Source: CAYMCO01 sp964388955
Lineage (GTDB): Bacteria; Chloroflexota; Anaerolineae; Anaerolineales; E44-bin32
Assembly: GCA_964388955.1 (NCBI GenBank)
Contig: CAYMCO010000022.1
Coordinates: 22,813-86,812, forward strand
Length of the DNA: 64,000 nucleotides
Reading direction: 5' to 3'
Shown here: positions 27,539-37,037 of the stretch, piece by piece
Layout of the letters: the number at the start of each line of letters is the position of its first letter
Numbering within the stretch: position 1 is the first letter of the stretch
Position numbers and translations under genes: made by a program
Notes under the pieces: model-generated
Database searches by the model: none
What the model saw: the letters and a program-made list of their open reading frames with translations, nothing else
Told to the model about the DNA's origin: nothing

Positions 27539-29293
27539 TCAGAGCATGCTTTGATAGTGGCGAAGGGTCGCCCGCATGTAGTCCTCATCGAACTTCCCCG
27601 AAGGAGCTTTCGTTTCGAAGATCCGGTCCGGGATGCGGACTTGGGAGAGGGAAAACCCCTCGCGAGACTTGAAGGCATACTTGTTCTGGAGAATGTCAGC
27701 TCCCATTCGATCCAGGTCTGCTTGCGAATGATCAAGCCCTACGGCGGAAAGGGCCTCCAGCACCATATCTGGGTCATATATCTTTCGCGCGAAGAAACAG
27801 ACTACCAGGCTGCTGAGGACTTGACGCCAGCGCTCCTCCTGCAGCAGTGATTCGGCCAACTTCTCGGGGGGGAGAAGGCCATTTTGCCCAGCCGCGCGCT
27901 CATCGACGCCGTAGCCGGCGCTATCGAGATGGCTGTGCCGAGCTCCGGAAAGATAGCCGGCGTGGCAGCCAGGGCCGGTGTGGTAACCGGCCATCTCGTT
28001 CCCACCGAAGGACATCGCGTACTCTTGGCCACCAAAGACGGCGGCCGCATGTTCCACACCGTGTGCCAGAGCTTCAAAGAATTCATTCGGCTGCTCGACA
28101 ATCCGCCGAACGGCTTCAATGTAGGCCTCACATTCCCCAAAAGTCAGATGCAAGCCCCCTGTGTCTTCCGCAGTGATCAAACCGCGGGCCATCGCCTCCG
28201 TCGCCCAGGCGAGTGTTACCCCGGTGCTCATCACATCCATCCCCTGTATCTCTACAGCATCCATCAAGCGCAGCATACCTGACACATCGCGTATGCCGAG
28301 CATGCTCCCAGTGGCATAGATCGGCTCGTGATCATAGCCCAGCATGGTGGTCTTGTAGAAGTACCGGTCGCATTCGTACGGGACGCGCAGAGCAGCCAGG
28401 TGGATGCAAGCCACCGGACAATGGGCGCAGGCAACGCGCCTCCCGAGAAACTCCGCGGCCATCCGCTCGCCCGAGATGGAATCGGCGCCTTCGAAGCGGC
28501 CCGATTGCATGTTGCGCGTGGGCAATCCCCCCATGGCATTCAGCGGCAGGACGTTCATCGCCGTGCCCAATTCATGGTATTTCCGCATCAATTCGGATTC
28601 TGTGGCGGCCTTGAAGATAGAATCATAGACCTTGCGGAAGGCTCTTCGGTCAGCGATGGGCAGGCTCCGGTCTCCCTGGATGACGATCCCTTTCAGATGC
28701 TTGCTGCCGAACACCGCTCCCAGACCCAGCCTGCCGAAGTGCCGGTACGTTTCCGTGATGACAGAAGCATAGCTCACCCGGCGCTCGCCGGCTCGTCCGA
28801 TACGCATAATTGAGCGCATCCCGCTGCCTTGCTCACGCTCCCGTATCACTGCTCCAACGGTGTAGCTGCTGCGCAATCCCCAAAGGGCGGAAGCGTCGCG
28901 AAAGAGCACACGCCGGTTGTCGATCACCAGATAGACAGGCGTCGCACTTGCACCGCGGATGACGACCGCGCCATAGCCGGCCAATCGAAGCGATATCGCG
29001 CTGCGGCCGCCTGCGTGGCTCTCGCCCAGCTCGCCGGTATGGGGCGATTTGAACATCGCCACCGTCTTCGAGGCCATCGGATAGATGCCCACCATCGGGC
29101 CGACGGCAAGAATAACCGGATTGCGCGGGCCGAGAGCATCCGCCTTTTCCGGGCATTCCTCGGTGAGCAGTTGGATGCCGACGCCGGTGCCACCAAGCCA
29201 GGCCTCGAATAAATCGGGGCGCCGCTCGACCCAGTACTTATGATGGCTGAGGTCAATATATAGCACCCGCCCCAATGGATCGTCACTCCGCAT
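27539..29293 (-). CDS. Aldehyde:ferredoxin oxidoreductase family protein (tungsten-type)
   Basis: 584 residues, AOR family. The 4Fe-4S motif CAHCPVAC has Cys289, 292 and 296, and the fourth Cys sits in LVVCFFAR near the C-terminus. The N-terminus GRVLYIDLS and SHAGGRSAISLRLAG are pterin-domain hallmarks; EIQGMDVMSTGVTLAWATE is the cofactor region. Such enzymes oxidise aldehydes to acids with ferredoxin as acceptor, using a bis-pterin tungsten cofactor. The start overlaps the ferredoxin gene by 11 bp, implying translational coupling. Within the methyltransferase cluster it may oxidise an aldehyde formed after amine cleavage or supply low-potential electrons for corrinoid reactivation (inference). 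Confidence 0.87.
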   Translation of the reverse strand: MRSDDPLGRVLYIDLSHHKYWVERRPDLFEAWLGGTGVGIQLLTEECPEKADALGPRNPVILAVGPMVGIYPMASKTVAMFKSPHTGELGESHAGGRSAISLRLAGYGAVVIRGASATPVYLVIDNRRVLFRDASALWGLRSSYTVGAVIREREQGSGMRSIMRIGRAGERRVSYASVITETYRHFGRLGLGAVFGSKHLKGIVIQGDRSLPIADRRAFRKVYDSIFKAATESELMRKYHELGTAMNVLPLNAMGGLPTRNMQSGRFEGADSISGERMAAEFLGRRVACAHCPVACIHLAALRVPYECDRYFYKTTMLGYDHEPIYATGSMLGIRDVSGMLRLMDAVEIQGMDVMSTGVTLAWATEAMARGLITAEDTGGLHLTFGECEAYIEAVRRIVEQPNEFFEALAHGVEHAAAVFGGQEYAMSFGGNEMAGYHTGPGCHAGYLSGARHSHLDSAGYGVDERAAGQNGLLPPEKLAESLLQEERWRQVLSSLVVCFFARKIYDPDMVLEALSAVGLDHSQADLDRMGADILQNKYAFKSREGFSLSQVRIPDRIFETKAPSGKFDEDYMRATLRHYQSML

Positions 29294-29705
29294 AGGCCCC
29301 CTCCTCTACGGTCTCCAGAGCGATGACATCATACGGGCAGTAGGGGGCGCAATACCCGCAATACACGCAGATGAGTGGTTTGTCCACGGACGAACTCCAA
29401 AGCACCGCCCCGAAGGGGCAGGCTTGGACACAATTCTCGCAATTGACGCATAGGTCCGCCTTGAATCGCACCCCACCGCCCTCCCGTTTAGTGAGAGCAT
29501 CAGTCGGACAGACGCGGGCGCATGGCGGTTCCGGGCAAGCGCGGCACACGATCACCACGAATCCCTTGCGAAAGCCGCCCGCGGAGTGGATCAGGATGCA
29601 AGAGCCATCCAAGCCGCCAGTGCCCAGCCGGCGCGCACAAGCGAACATGCATGCCTGGCAGCCGACACACCGGTCGATGTCGATCACGGAAAGTCTCTTC
29701 GGCAT
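29283..29705 (-). CDS. Four-cluster 4Fe-4S ferredoxin (HycB/DmsB-like)
   Basis: 140 residues with 16 Cys in four cluster motifs: CVGCQACMFAC (residues 13-23), CRACPEPPCARVC, CVNCENCVQAC and CVYCGYCAPYC. This is the electron-transfer subunit type that often partners AOR-family proteins. It overlaps the AOR gene by 11 bp and should form an electron-transfer complex with it. No signal peptide, so it is cytoplasmic. Confidence 0.9.
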   Translation of the reverse strand: MPKRLSVIDIDRCVGCQACMFACARRLGTGGLDGSCILIHSAGGFRKGFVVIVCRACPEPPCARVCPTDALTKREGGGVRFKADLCVNCENCVQACPFGAVLWSSSVDKPLICVYCGYCAPYCPYDVIALETVEEGAYAE

Positions 29706-29780
29706 GAATTCTCCAGGATCGCCTTTCTAAAGAAGAGGGAACAGGCTCATAAACCGATGCGAAGCGCTTCTGGACGATGA

Positions 29781-31220
29781 CTAGCCCAATTCCGTCTGCG
29801 CTGCTGCCAAGATGCGCGCCAGTTCTCGCTGCTTCGTGGTCTCGAGCGGCTCTGGATGGTGGTTCTTCAGGATCCAGTCGGTCTTCTCGCGCGCGACTTC
29901 CACCGGGTCTCGAAAACCTCCCTTCGGGTCCGGCTGACCGGTCAGTTCAGAAAACTCCAGCTGGCGGATATGCCTCCGCGTATGACGTTGACCGAGATAA
30001 TGACCCCTGTGACCCACGGCGTTGATCACGTCCAAGGCCAGCATCTCTTCACTGGGATTCACACCCGCCAGATCCCTGCGCAGTCTATGATAGATATCCG
30101 AATCCATCACCAGCGCCTCGGGATACAGCAGTGTGCTGCCTCGCATCAACCCCATGCCACTGCCCGTCTCAGCGCCGCAAAGCACACACAGGGCAACCCC
30201 CTGTCCCTCTTGCCCCTTCTCCCTGTCCGGTCCCAGTGCGTCCCCACCAAAGGTGCCGGCCAGGGTTGGAACGCCCCACATATGGGCCAGTTCGACGCCA
30301 ATTGCGTACACAAGCCCCGAGGTACACAAGTAGCCCCCAGTCCGGGGATGCATAACCCCGGGCATCATCGAATGGTATGTCGGTGCACCTGGGTAGGCCA
30401 TCTGGATCAAGACCATCGCCGACACCATTTCGGCGTCGGCTACGGCGATGGTCCCTTCGAGGGTTGCAGGCGCAGTCGAGCCCGTGTTGGCCATGGACAT
30501 GAAGCCCACCGGGAGACCCGCTTCGGCGAAGACCAGCGCGGATTCCATGCCGCCTTCATCCTGGGCCAGAGGGGCAATGGTGCACACCAGAAGTGATAGG
30601 GGTGGTCTGGCGCGCATGGTGACCTCATCTCCGGCGATCACGGTGGTCATCTCCACCGCGTAGCGAGCCATCCCCTCGCCCATGATCGTCTCGGACTGCA
30701 CGTGTTTGACGGTGTTATTGAAGGAGGCATCGATTTCGTGCAACGGCGCGGTGGCCGGGAAATCCTGGGCGCTCACGATCGGCCAGTAGAATCCAATCGA
30801 TGAGAGGTAGTCGGCCACCCGCGCCATCTTCGCCACGTCTTCTTTTCTTGAAGGCCGTTGTTCGCGCGTCTCGAAGTCGATGGTCTCGACGCCAGCCCCG
30901 TCCGTGGCGCAGTAGAAGGTATTCCCATCAAGGCGCAGATCGAACGCCTCCTGGCGAGCGCCCATCGTATAGTAGCGCGGCGCATGGGATAGCGCCTCCT
31001 CAACCACACCCGGAGGAAATCTGACGACTTGCCCCTCGAAATCCACCTGGGCGCCGTTCTGAGCGTAGATGGAAAGCGCCTTCTCCGAGGGGCAATGGAT
31101 GCCCACCTGCTCCAATATCTCCAGGGTCGCCGACTTGAAACGCCCCGCCTGCTCATCGCTCAGGATGCGCAGATGAAAGGCGGGCACAATGGGTTCGATC
31201 TGCGGCGTCTCCGCGTACAT
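29781..31220 (-). CDS. MttB-superfamily corrinoid methyltransferase (copy 5)
   Basis: About 479 residues, subgroup B with copies 6 and 7: RILSDEQAGRFKSATLEILEQ, SAQDFPATAPLHEIDAS, VKHVQSETIMGEG, NTGSTAPATLEGTIAVADAEM, PGAPTYHSM and GQRHTRRHIRQLE. No in-frame amber codon. The frame begins at 31229, but the second ATG (31220, MYAETPQ) aligns with the MYSETP starts of copies 2 and 3. It is followed 75 bp later by the ferredoxin gene. The mini-MttB gene at 22568 looks like a deletion product of a gene of this type. Confidence 0.87.
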   Translation of the reverse strand: MYAETPQIEPIVPAFHLRILSDEQAGRFKSATLEILEQVGIHCPSEKALSIYAQNGAQVDFEGQVVRFPPGVVEEALSHAPRYYTMGARQEAFDLRLDGNTFYCATDGAGVETIDFETREQRPSRKEDVAKMARVADYLSSIGFYWPIVSAQDFPATAPLHEIDASFNNTVKHVQSETIMGEGMARYAVEMTTVIAGDEVTMRARPPLSLLVCTIAPLAQDEGGMESALVFAEAGLPVGFMSMANTGSTAPATLEGTIAVADAEMVSAMVLIQMAYPGAPTYHSMMPGVMHPRTGGYLCTSGLVYAIGVELAHMWGVPTLAGTFGGDALGPDREKGQEGQGVALCVLCGAETGSGMGLMRGSTLLYPEALVMDSDIYHRLRRDLAGVNPSEEMLALDVINAVGHRGHYLGQRHTRRHIRQLEFSELTGQPDPKGGFRDPVEVAREKTDWILKNHHPEPLETTKQRELARILAAAQTELG

Positions 31221-31295
31221 GGATTTCATCCTCCTCGCCCCCCTGTATCAGACTTCAAGCCCACCAAATCAATCCGGGAGTTCCATCGATGAGGG

Positions 31296-32747
31296 CTAGG
31301 CCAATTCTCTTTCGGCAGCCTCCAGGATGCGCGCCAGCTCCCGGCGTTTGGCCCTCTCCAAGGGCTGGGGCTGGTGGTTTTCCAGAATCCACGCCACTTT
31401 CTCCCGGGCGACCTCGACGGGATCCCGGAACTTGCCCCCGGCATCCACCTGATGGGCCAGACCGGGCAGCATGCCCTTCCCCATGTGCGCCCGGGTGTGC
31501 GGTTCGCGCAAGAAATGGCCACCCGGGCCGACGTTTTCGATCGCCTCCAGCGCCAGAGTCTCCGGATCGACCCGCATCTCCTGGAGGGAGTACCGCGCCC
31601 GGTGATAGAGCTCATCATCCAGAATGATGGCCTCAGGGTAGAGCAGCGTGTAGGTCTCATTGAGGCCGATGCCGGTCACCATTTCGGCCCCCATAAGCCC
31701 CAGAACGAAGGGATGCAGCGCCACCTCTGCAGCCGCCTGCCAGGTCCCTGGCTGCGACGAGTCCGTCCCAAATCCCCCCGCCAGGCTGGGCATGCCCCAG
31801 TGGTGGGCGATCTCAACGGCGGCGAATATATCTCTGCTGTTGAGCGGATATCCGACATATGCTCCCGACCTCGGATCCGCCCAACCGGTCAGCAGGGAAT
31901 GGTACACGGGCGCGCCGGGGTTCATCAATTGGATCAGGACCGCCCCACTGATGATCTCGGCGTCACCTACCACCAGCGCGCCGGCGTAGGTGGCAGGCGC
32001 CGTGGTGCCCAAGGTCGGCATTGCCATAAAGCCGACCGGTATCCCAGCTTCGGCCAACAGCATGGCTCCTTCCAACCCCTCCCGATCTTGAGTCAGCGGC
32101 GCGATGCTGCATAGGAGCAGGGAGAAGGCCGGTCGCTCCCGAAGCGCCGCCCGGTCGCCGGCGATCACCGTCCCCATCTCCAGCGCGTAGCGACACAGAT
32201 TCTCGCCCATCAAGGTTTCGCTCTGAATGTGCTTCAGGCTGTTTTCCCATGCCGCATCCAGCTCATGCAGAGACGAGAGCCTCCCGCAGTCCTGGGCGCT
32301 CACCATGGGCCAGTAGAAGGCCATGGAGGACAGGTAATCCACCACGCGCGCCATGCGCCCCACATCCTCCTTGGTCGAAGCCCGGCGCTGGCGGGTCTGG
32401 AAGTCGATGACCTCAAAGCCACAGCCATCGGTGGTCCAGTAGCTGACCCCCTCCTCCAGCGGCAGATCCAGCTCCGGCTCGCGGCCCCCGAGTGTGAAAT
32501 AACGCGGCACAGTGGCCATGGCTTCGCGCACCAAGTCGGGCGGCAACTTGACGATCTGGGTCTCCCAATCGACCCGGGCGCCGTGATCGGCGAAGATCGC
32601 GAGCGCCTTCTCGGAGGGGAAGCGCACCCCCACCTGATCCAGGATCTTCAGCGTGGACCTCTGGAGCGTCTCCAACTGGTCGTCGGAGACGAACTGGCAC
32701 CTGTATGCAGAGCGGATGGGTGTGATCTCGCGGTTTGTCGCGGACAT
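31296..32747 (-). CDS. MttB-superfamily corrinoid methyltransferase (copy 6)
   Basis: 483 residues, subgroup B: QFVSDDQLETLQRSTLKILDQVG, VSAQDCGRLSSLHELDAA, LKHIQSETLMGEN, LGTTAPATYAGALVVGDAEI (Thr for the usual Ser), PGAPVYHSL and REPHTRAHMGKG. No amber codon. It is the first gene after the ABC permease block (128 bp) and precedes copy 5. The downstream mttB genes and the AOR pair follow in one direction. Confidence 0.87.
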   Translation of the reverse strand: MSATNREITPIRSAYRCQFVSDDQLETLQRSTLKILDQVGVRFPSEKALAIFADHGARVDWETQIVKLPPDLVREAMATVPRYFTLGGREPELDLPLEEGVSYWTTDGCGFEVIDFQTRQRRASTKEDVGRMARVVDYLSSMAFYWPMVSAQDCGRLSSLHELDAAWENSLKHIQSETLMGENLCRYALEMGTVIAGDRAALRERPAFSLLLCSIAPLTQDREGLEGAMLLAEAGIPVGFMAMPTLGTTAPATYAGALVVGDAEIISGAVLIQLMNPGAPVYHSLLTGWADPRSGAYVGYPLNSRDIFAAVEIAHHWGMPSLAGGFGTDSSQPGTWQAAAEVALHPFVLGLMGAEMVTGIGLNETYTLLYPEAIILDDELYHRARYSLQEMRVDPETLALEAIENVGPGGHFLREPHTRAHMGKGMLPGLAHQVDAGGKFRDPVEVAREKVAWILENHQPQPLERAKRRELARILEAAERELA

Positions 32748-32874
32748 GGATCTCTCTTCTCCTGGAATTGCTCACCCCTGTCTCAGCGAAAAGCGCCCCC
32801 CCTGGTGGCGACATCCCTTCAAGAGTTGCCCCCCAGCGCGACCGGATGCGCTCGTGCCTACCACCCTGGCTGGA

Positions 32875-33828
32875 TCATTCCACCCTGCCAATCACCTTGT
32901 GCGGGTCGAAGGCGTCCCGCAAGCCATCGCCAATGTAGTTGATGGCGATAATGGTGAGGAAAATCATCAGCCCAGGAAAGATCGCCAGCCATGGCATGGT
33001 GGTCATGTGCTCCTGGGCGTTGCTCAGCAGGTTGCCCCAACTGGGAGTGGGCGGCATGATGCCGAAGCCGAGAAAGCTCAGCCCCGATTCGTTCATGATC
33101 GCCCAGGCGACCTCCAGTGTAGCCTCCACGATGACAGGCCCCACTGCGTTGGGGAGGATCTCCAGCACCATGATGCGAGGTGTGGAGGCGCCGACGCTAC
33201 GGGCGGCGATGATGAAATCCATCTCACGCAGCGACAAATAGGTCGCCCGCACCAGCCGCGCCACTGCCATCCACCCCAGGATGCCGATTACCACCGCAAT
33301 GGTGATCACGTTGTTCCGCTGGACCAGCGGGAGCTCCATTTCCCGCAGGATGGCGGTCAGCAGAATGAGGACCAGGAGGGAGGGGAAGGCCAGCGCGGCG
33401 TCCGTGATGCGCATAAGCACGTTGTCAACCCAACCCCCGAAAAAGCCCGCCAGCGCGCCGATGGGCAGCCCGATGAGCAGCGTGATACACATCACCATGA
33501 TGCCCACCGTCAAGGAGATCCGCCCGCCGTAGAGCACCCGGGTGAGGAGATCCCGTCCCAGTGGATCGGTGCCGAAGGGATGCCGGAGCGAGGGAGGTTG
33601 GAGCTTGTCGGCCAGTTGCGACTTCTCGGGATCATAGGGGGAAACGAAGGCGAAGATCATGGCGATGACCAGCACCCCCAAGATGATCGTCCCTGCCATG
33701 GCCCCAGGGTGACGCCGGAAACGACGCCAGATGGCATTGAGCATGCCCTCGTGCGGTCGGGCGAGCACCTCGCCCGCGTCGGCGCCCGCCAAACCTTTTT
33801 CTTTCGAAGTGCTGAGCAGATTCGTCAT
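32875..33828 (-). CDS. Dpp/Opp-type ABC transporter permease, DppC-like
   Basis: 317 residues with about six membrane segments. The N-terminal OppC motif region (AIWRRFRRHPGAMAGTII), GTDPLGRDLLTRVLYGGRISL and the EAA loop AARSVGASTPRIMVLEILPN are diagnostic. It forms the membrane channel together with the DppB-like protein encoded 12 bp upstream. The matching ATPases are at 41714-43704, separated by methyltransferase genes. Likely cargo: peptides, betaines or other amine compounds (inference from context). Confidence 0.9.
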   Translation of the reverse strand: MTNLLSTSKEKGLAGADAGEVLARPHEGMLNAIWRRFRRHPGAMAGTIILGVLVIAMIFAFVSPYDPEKSQLADKLQPPSLRHPFGTDPLGRDLLTRVLYGGRISLTVGIMVMCITLLIGLPIGALAGFFGGWVDNVLMRITDAALAFPSLLVLILLTAILREMELPLVQRNNVITIAVVIGILGWMAVARLVRATYLSLREMDFIIAARSVGASTPRIMVLEILPNAVGPVIVEATLEVAWAIMNESGLSFLGFGIMPPTPSWGNLLSNAQEHMTTMPWLAIFPGLMIFLTIIAINYIGDGLRDAFDPHKVIGRVE

Positions 33829-33840
33829 CGCGAGTCCCCA

Positions 33841-34881
33841 CTAGTCATAGCGTATTCGGGGGTCCAGAAAACCGTAGGCGATATCTGCCGCCAGATTACT
33901 GAGCAGCATCAACGCCGCGGCGATGATTAGGATAGCCATCAGCACCGGATAGTCCCTGCGGATGGCGGCCTGGTAATACAGGCGTCCCATCCCCGGCCAT
34001 GCGAACATGATTTCGACGTACAGCGAACCGGCGAAGATAGTCGGCAAATCGAGCGCGAAGATGGTGACCAGCGGTATTGCGGCGTTCTTAAGCGCGTGTT
34101 TATAGAGCACTATGCGCTCTGAGAGCCCCTTCGCGCGTGCAGTGCGGATGAAATCCTGGTGAATCACGTCCAGCATGCTGGAGCGCAGAAATCGCGAGTA
34201 CCAGGCGATCCATCCCACCATGCCCATGGTGACCGGCAGGATCAGGTGATGGATCCAGTCCCACACGTTGAATTCCGCCCCCAGCGTCTTCATACCCCCG
34301 CTGGGGAACAAGGGCTGCCCGGTGACAGGGTTATTCAGCCACGCGAAGAACACAATGATCAAGATCAGGCCCAGCCAGAACTCGGGGATTGCCTGCCCGA
34401 CAAAGGAGAAAGTGGTGACGAAGATATCGAAGAATGAGTACTGCCGAACCGCGGAGATAATCCCGATGGGGATGGCGAAGAGCCCCACCACCAGCAGGGT
34501 CACCCCCATCAGATAGATGGTGTTCGGCAAACGGCTGGAAATCTCCTCGATCACGGGCCTTCTATTTTGGAAGGAGAAGCCGAAGTCCCCGCGGAGAATC
34601 CCTTTTCGGGTGCCGTAGCTGTCCGTCAAGCCGTCGCCATCGGTATCGACCGGCATCCAATCGTTGCCCACCAACCAGATCACATACTGCAGCGGGACGG
34701 GTTTATCCAGGCCGAACTGGCGCTTGAGTTTCTCCGCCTGCTCTTTGCGGATGTGCCTGGACCGGCCGTGCCCCGCCAGCGGTCCCCCGGGGGCGAGGTT
34801 GACCAGCCCGAAGAGCACCACACTCACCAGGAACAGCATGGGTACCGCTTGCAGCAACCTGCGTATGATGTATCGGCTCAT
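33841..34881 (-). CDS. Dpp/Opp-type ABC transporter permease, DppB-like
   Basis: 346 residues: MSRYIIRRLLQAVPMLFLVS start, about six transmembrane segments, and the EAA-like loop IRTARAKGLSERIVLYKHALKNA. A short insert VDTDGDGLTDSYG in the first periplasmic loop resembles inserts in other bacterial DppB proteins. It follows the solute-binding-protein gene by 72 bp and precedes dppC by 12 bp, the standard order. Confidence 0.9.
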   Translation of the reverse strand: MSRYIIRRLLQAVPMLFLVSVVLFGLVNLAPGGPLAGHGRSRHIRKEQAEKLKRQFGLDKPVPLQYVIWLVGNDWMPVDTDGDGLTDSYGTRKGILRGDFGFSFQNRRPVIEEISSRLPNTIYLMGVTLLVVGLFAIPIGIISAVRQYSFFDIFVTTFSFVGQAIPEFWLGLILIIVFFAWLNNPVTGQPLFPSGGMKTLGAEFNVWDWIHHLILPVTMGMVGWIAWYSRFLRSSMLDVIHQDFIRTARAKGLSERIVLYKHALKNAAIPLVTIFALDLPTIFAGSLYVEIMFAWPGMGRLYYQAAIRRDYPVLMAILIIAAALMLLSNLAADIAYGFLDPRIRYD

Positions 34882-34953
34882 ACCAGACTCCTCGCTTTGG
34901 ATGCGTTGATGGGGCGAGGCGCGCCTCGCCCCATCAGCCCGTGGACCGAAAGA

Positions 34954-36762
34954 CTACTCGTCCCAGGTCCAATCCTGGACGTTCCAGGTGATCATGTTGT
35001 TGACGCTCGCCTGTACACCGTGCAAGTGCTCATCAACAGCAGCCACATCCCAGCCGACGAACAAGGGGATGGTGGGAAGTTCCTCGTCCTGGATCGCCGC
35101 CATCTGGCAGAAGACCTCCTGGCGGTATTCCTCATCCAGTGTGTATCCCTCGTCCATGAGGGCATCGAAGTCCTCGTTGCACCAGCGCATGATGTTCCAG
35201 CCGCCCGACTCGGGATCGACTGCGTCGCACGAGTAGTACGTCCACAGGTAATCGAGCGGATCCGTGCCGACCCACCAGTCGTCCCACAGATTCAGGTCGA
35301 ACTGGCCAGTGAGCTCCACGCCGCCATTCTCGTACGTGTCCCACAAGACTGCCCCCTGCATCACTGTGAGTTCGATATCGAAGCCCACGTCCTCCAGCCG
35401 CTCACCGATAAGTTGGTGGGCATTCTCAAGGGACTCACCGCCCCACTCGCTATAGGTCATGATCTCGAGGGAGAGCGGATAGCCTTCCTCGGCGCCCGTG
35501 GTGCAGCCATGGCATTCGCGCACACCATCGCCATCGGTGTCGGTCCAACCTGCGTCCTCCAGCAGGGCGCGGGCGCCCTCCGGATCGAAATCCGGCTTGG
35601 GAATGTCGCAATTCCACGGGTCACGGTTGAATTCACTCCATTTGGGCTCCGCCAGCCCCAGCATCGGGCCGTCAACAATCTCATCGATGCTGATCGCCAT
35701 GCGGATGGCCTTCCGCACGTTCAGGTCGCTCAAGACGGGATGGGGCGTCTCAGTGGCGTCGATGGTGCCCCGGGCCGCCAGATTGGGCCACAGGTGTACC
35801 AGCCAGCGCGAGGTAGGCGCTTCTGAGATCACGATCCCGGGTTGACCTTGCAGCTCCATGTAGGCGTCCTCGCCCAGCCAGAAGTCCAAATCCGCTTCGC
35901 CCTGCTGGACCATGAGCTTGCGGGCCGAGGAGTCCGGAACGACGCGAATGATGATCTGCTCGATGTCAGGTTTTCCCTCCTCGTAGTAGTTCGGGTTGGC
36001 GGAGAAGATCAGGTGATCGCCGCTCACCCATTCGTCGAGGACGTAGGGGCCGCTGCTCAAGGGTTCGCGGTTGCAGTCCCAGTTGGAGAAACCCTGCTCG
36101 GCGTCACAGTAATGCTCCGCCCAGACGGTGAGCGCGCCGGTCCCGAACTGGTACTCGTAGGCGGGATAGGGGTAGGCGTAGTGGATATGGAGGGTGTAGT
36201 CGTCCACCGCCTCCATATAGTCGGTAGCTTCGGCGCCAGGCGCCCAATAGCCCGTCTCCGGATCGGAGAGCGCTTCCCAGGTGAAGACCACGTCATTGGC
36301 GGTCACCGGCTCCCCATCGGCCCACTGGACATTGTCCTTCAGCTTCCAGGTGACGTCGGTCTCCCAGGTCTCCTCATCGACCACCACTCCCCCGTTTTCG
36401 ACGGTGGGGATTTCCGCCGCCAGCTCCAAATAGGGCTGATTATAGGGATCGAGGTCCGCCACCCCCAGCATCGTCATTTCCTGGATCAGGCGCTCATACC
36501 CGGTCCAGGTCAGGGTGCCGTTGAAGCTCGGCGGGTCCTCCGGGATGGTGATGACGATCGACTCCATCTCCGCCGCGGGCGCCTCAGGTTGGGTGGGCTC
36601 CTCCATCGGCGGTTCGGTGGCTTCCGCCCCGCTGGGTTCACTCGGCCCCTCGGCGGGCTCCGGGGTCACCTGCGGGGTGCAGCTCGCCAAGGCGACGATG
36701 GCCACCGCGGCCAGAAGCACGAAGGCGATTCGCTTCCATCCCCTGCTCTTGCTGCCAGACAT
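34954..36762 (-). CDS. Peptide/nickel-type ABC solute-binding lipoprotein (2)
   Basis: 602 residues, SBP_bac_5 family. Lipobox VALASC (Cys28) is followed by a Pro/Glu/Thr linker. VQWADGEPVTANDVVFTWEAL, SSGPYVLDEW, NVRKAIRMAISIDEIV and WTDTDGDGVREC are family segments. The ATG at 36762 with AAGGAGGG upstream is preferred to an extension at 36858. It is the binding protein of the importer encoded just downstream (DppB, DppC). The corrinoid protein gene lies 275 bp upstream. Confidence 0.9.
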   Translation of the reverse strand: MSGSKSRGWKRIAFVLLAAVAIVALASCTPQVTPEPAEGPSEPSGAEATEPPMEEPTQPEAPAAEMESIVITIPEDPPSFNGTLTWTGYERLIQEMTMLGVADLDPYNQPYLELAAEIPTVENGGVVVDEETWETDVTWKLKDNVQWADGEPVTANDVVFTWEALSDPETGYWAPGAEATDYMEAVDDYTLHIHYAYPYPAYEYQFGTGALTVWAEHYCDAEQGFSNWDCNREPLSSGPYVLDEWVSGDHLIFSANPNYYEEGKPDIEQIIIRVVPDSSARKLMVQQGEADLDFWLGEDAYMELQGQPGIVISEAPTSRWLVHLWPNLAARGTIDATETPHPVLSDLNVRKAIRMAISIDEIVDGPMLGLAEPKWSEFNRDPWNCDIPKPDFDPEGARALLEDAGWTDTDGDGVRECHGCTTGAEEGYPLSLEIMTYSEWGGESLENAHQLIGERLEDVGFDIELTVMQGAVLWDTYENGGVELTGQFDLNLWDDWWVGTDPLDYLWTYYSCDAVDPESGGWNIMRWCNEDFDALMDEGYTLDEEYRQEVFCQMAAIQDEELPTIPLFVGWDVAAVDEHLHGVQASVNNMITWNVQDWTWDE

Positions 36763-37037
36763 ATCTCCCTCCTTACTGGCAATTTCGACTGCGAACGTAG
36801 CTCGATCGCAGTCTGCTTCACGATTTGTGGTCCGTCTCAGCGATATGCGATCATCCACCTCCCTCCGACCTATCCCCGATTTCCGAAGTCACGGTAGGTT
36901 GTGCAACGCGGACGCAAAACGCCTCTGCACTCTCGTCCCGAACGCGAAGTTCAACGATCGTTGCCTCGCCAACCCCCTTCTCCGACAGCCCAAGATGCCC
37001 AGCGATGGTGGCCTCCCGTACCAGGGCCACGGCTTGC

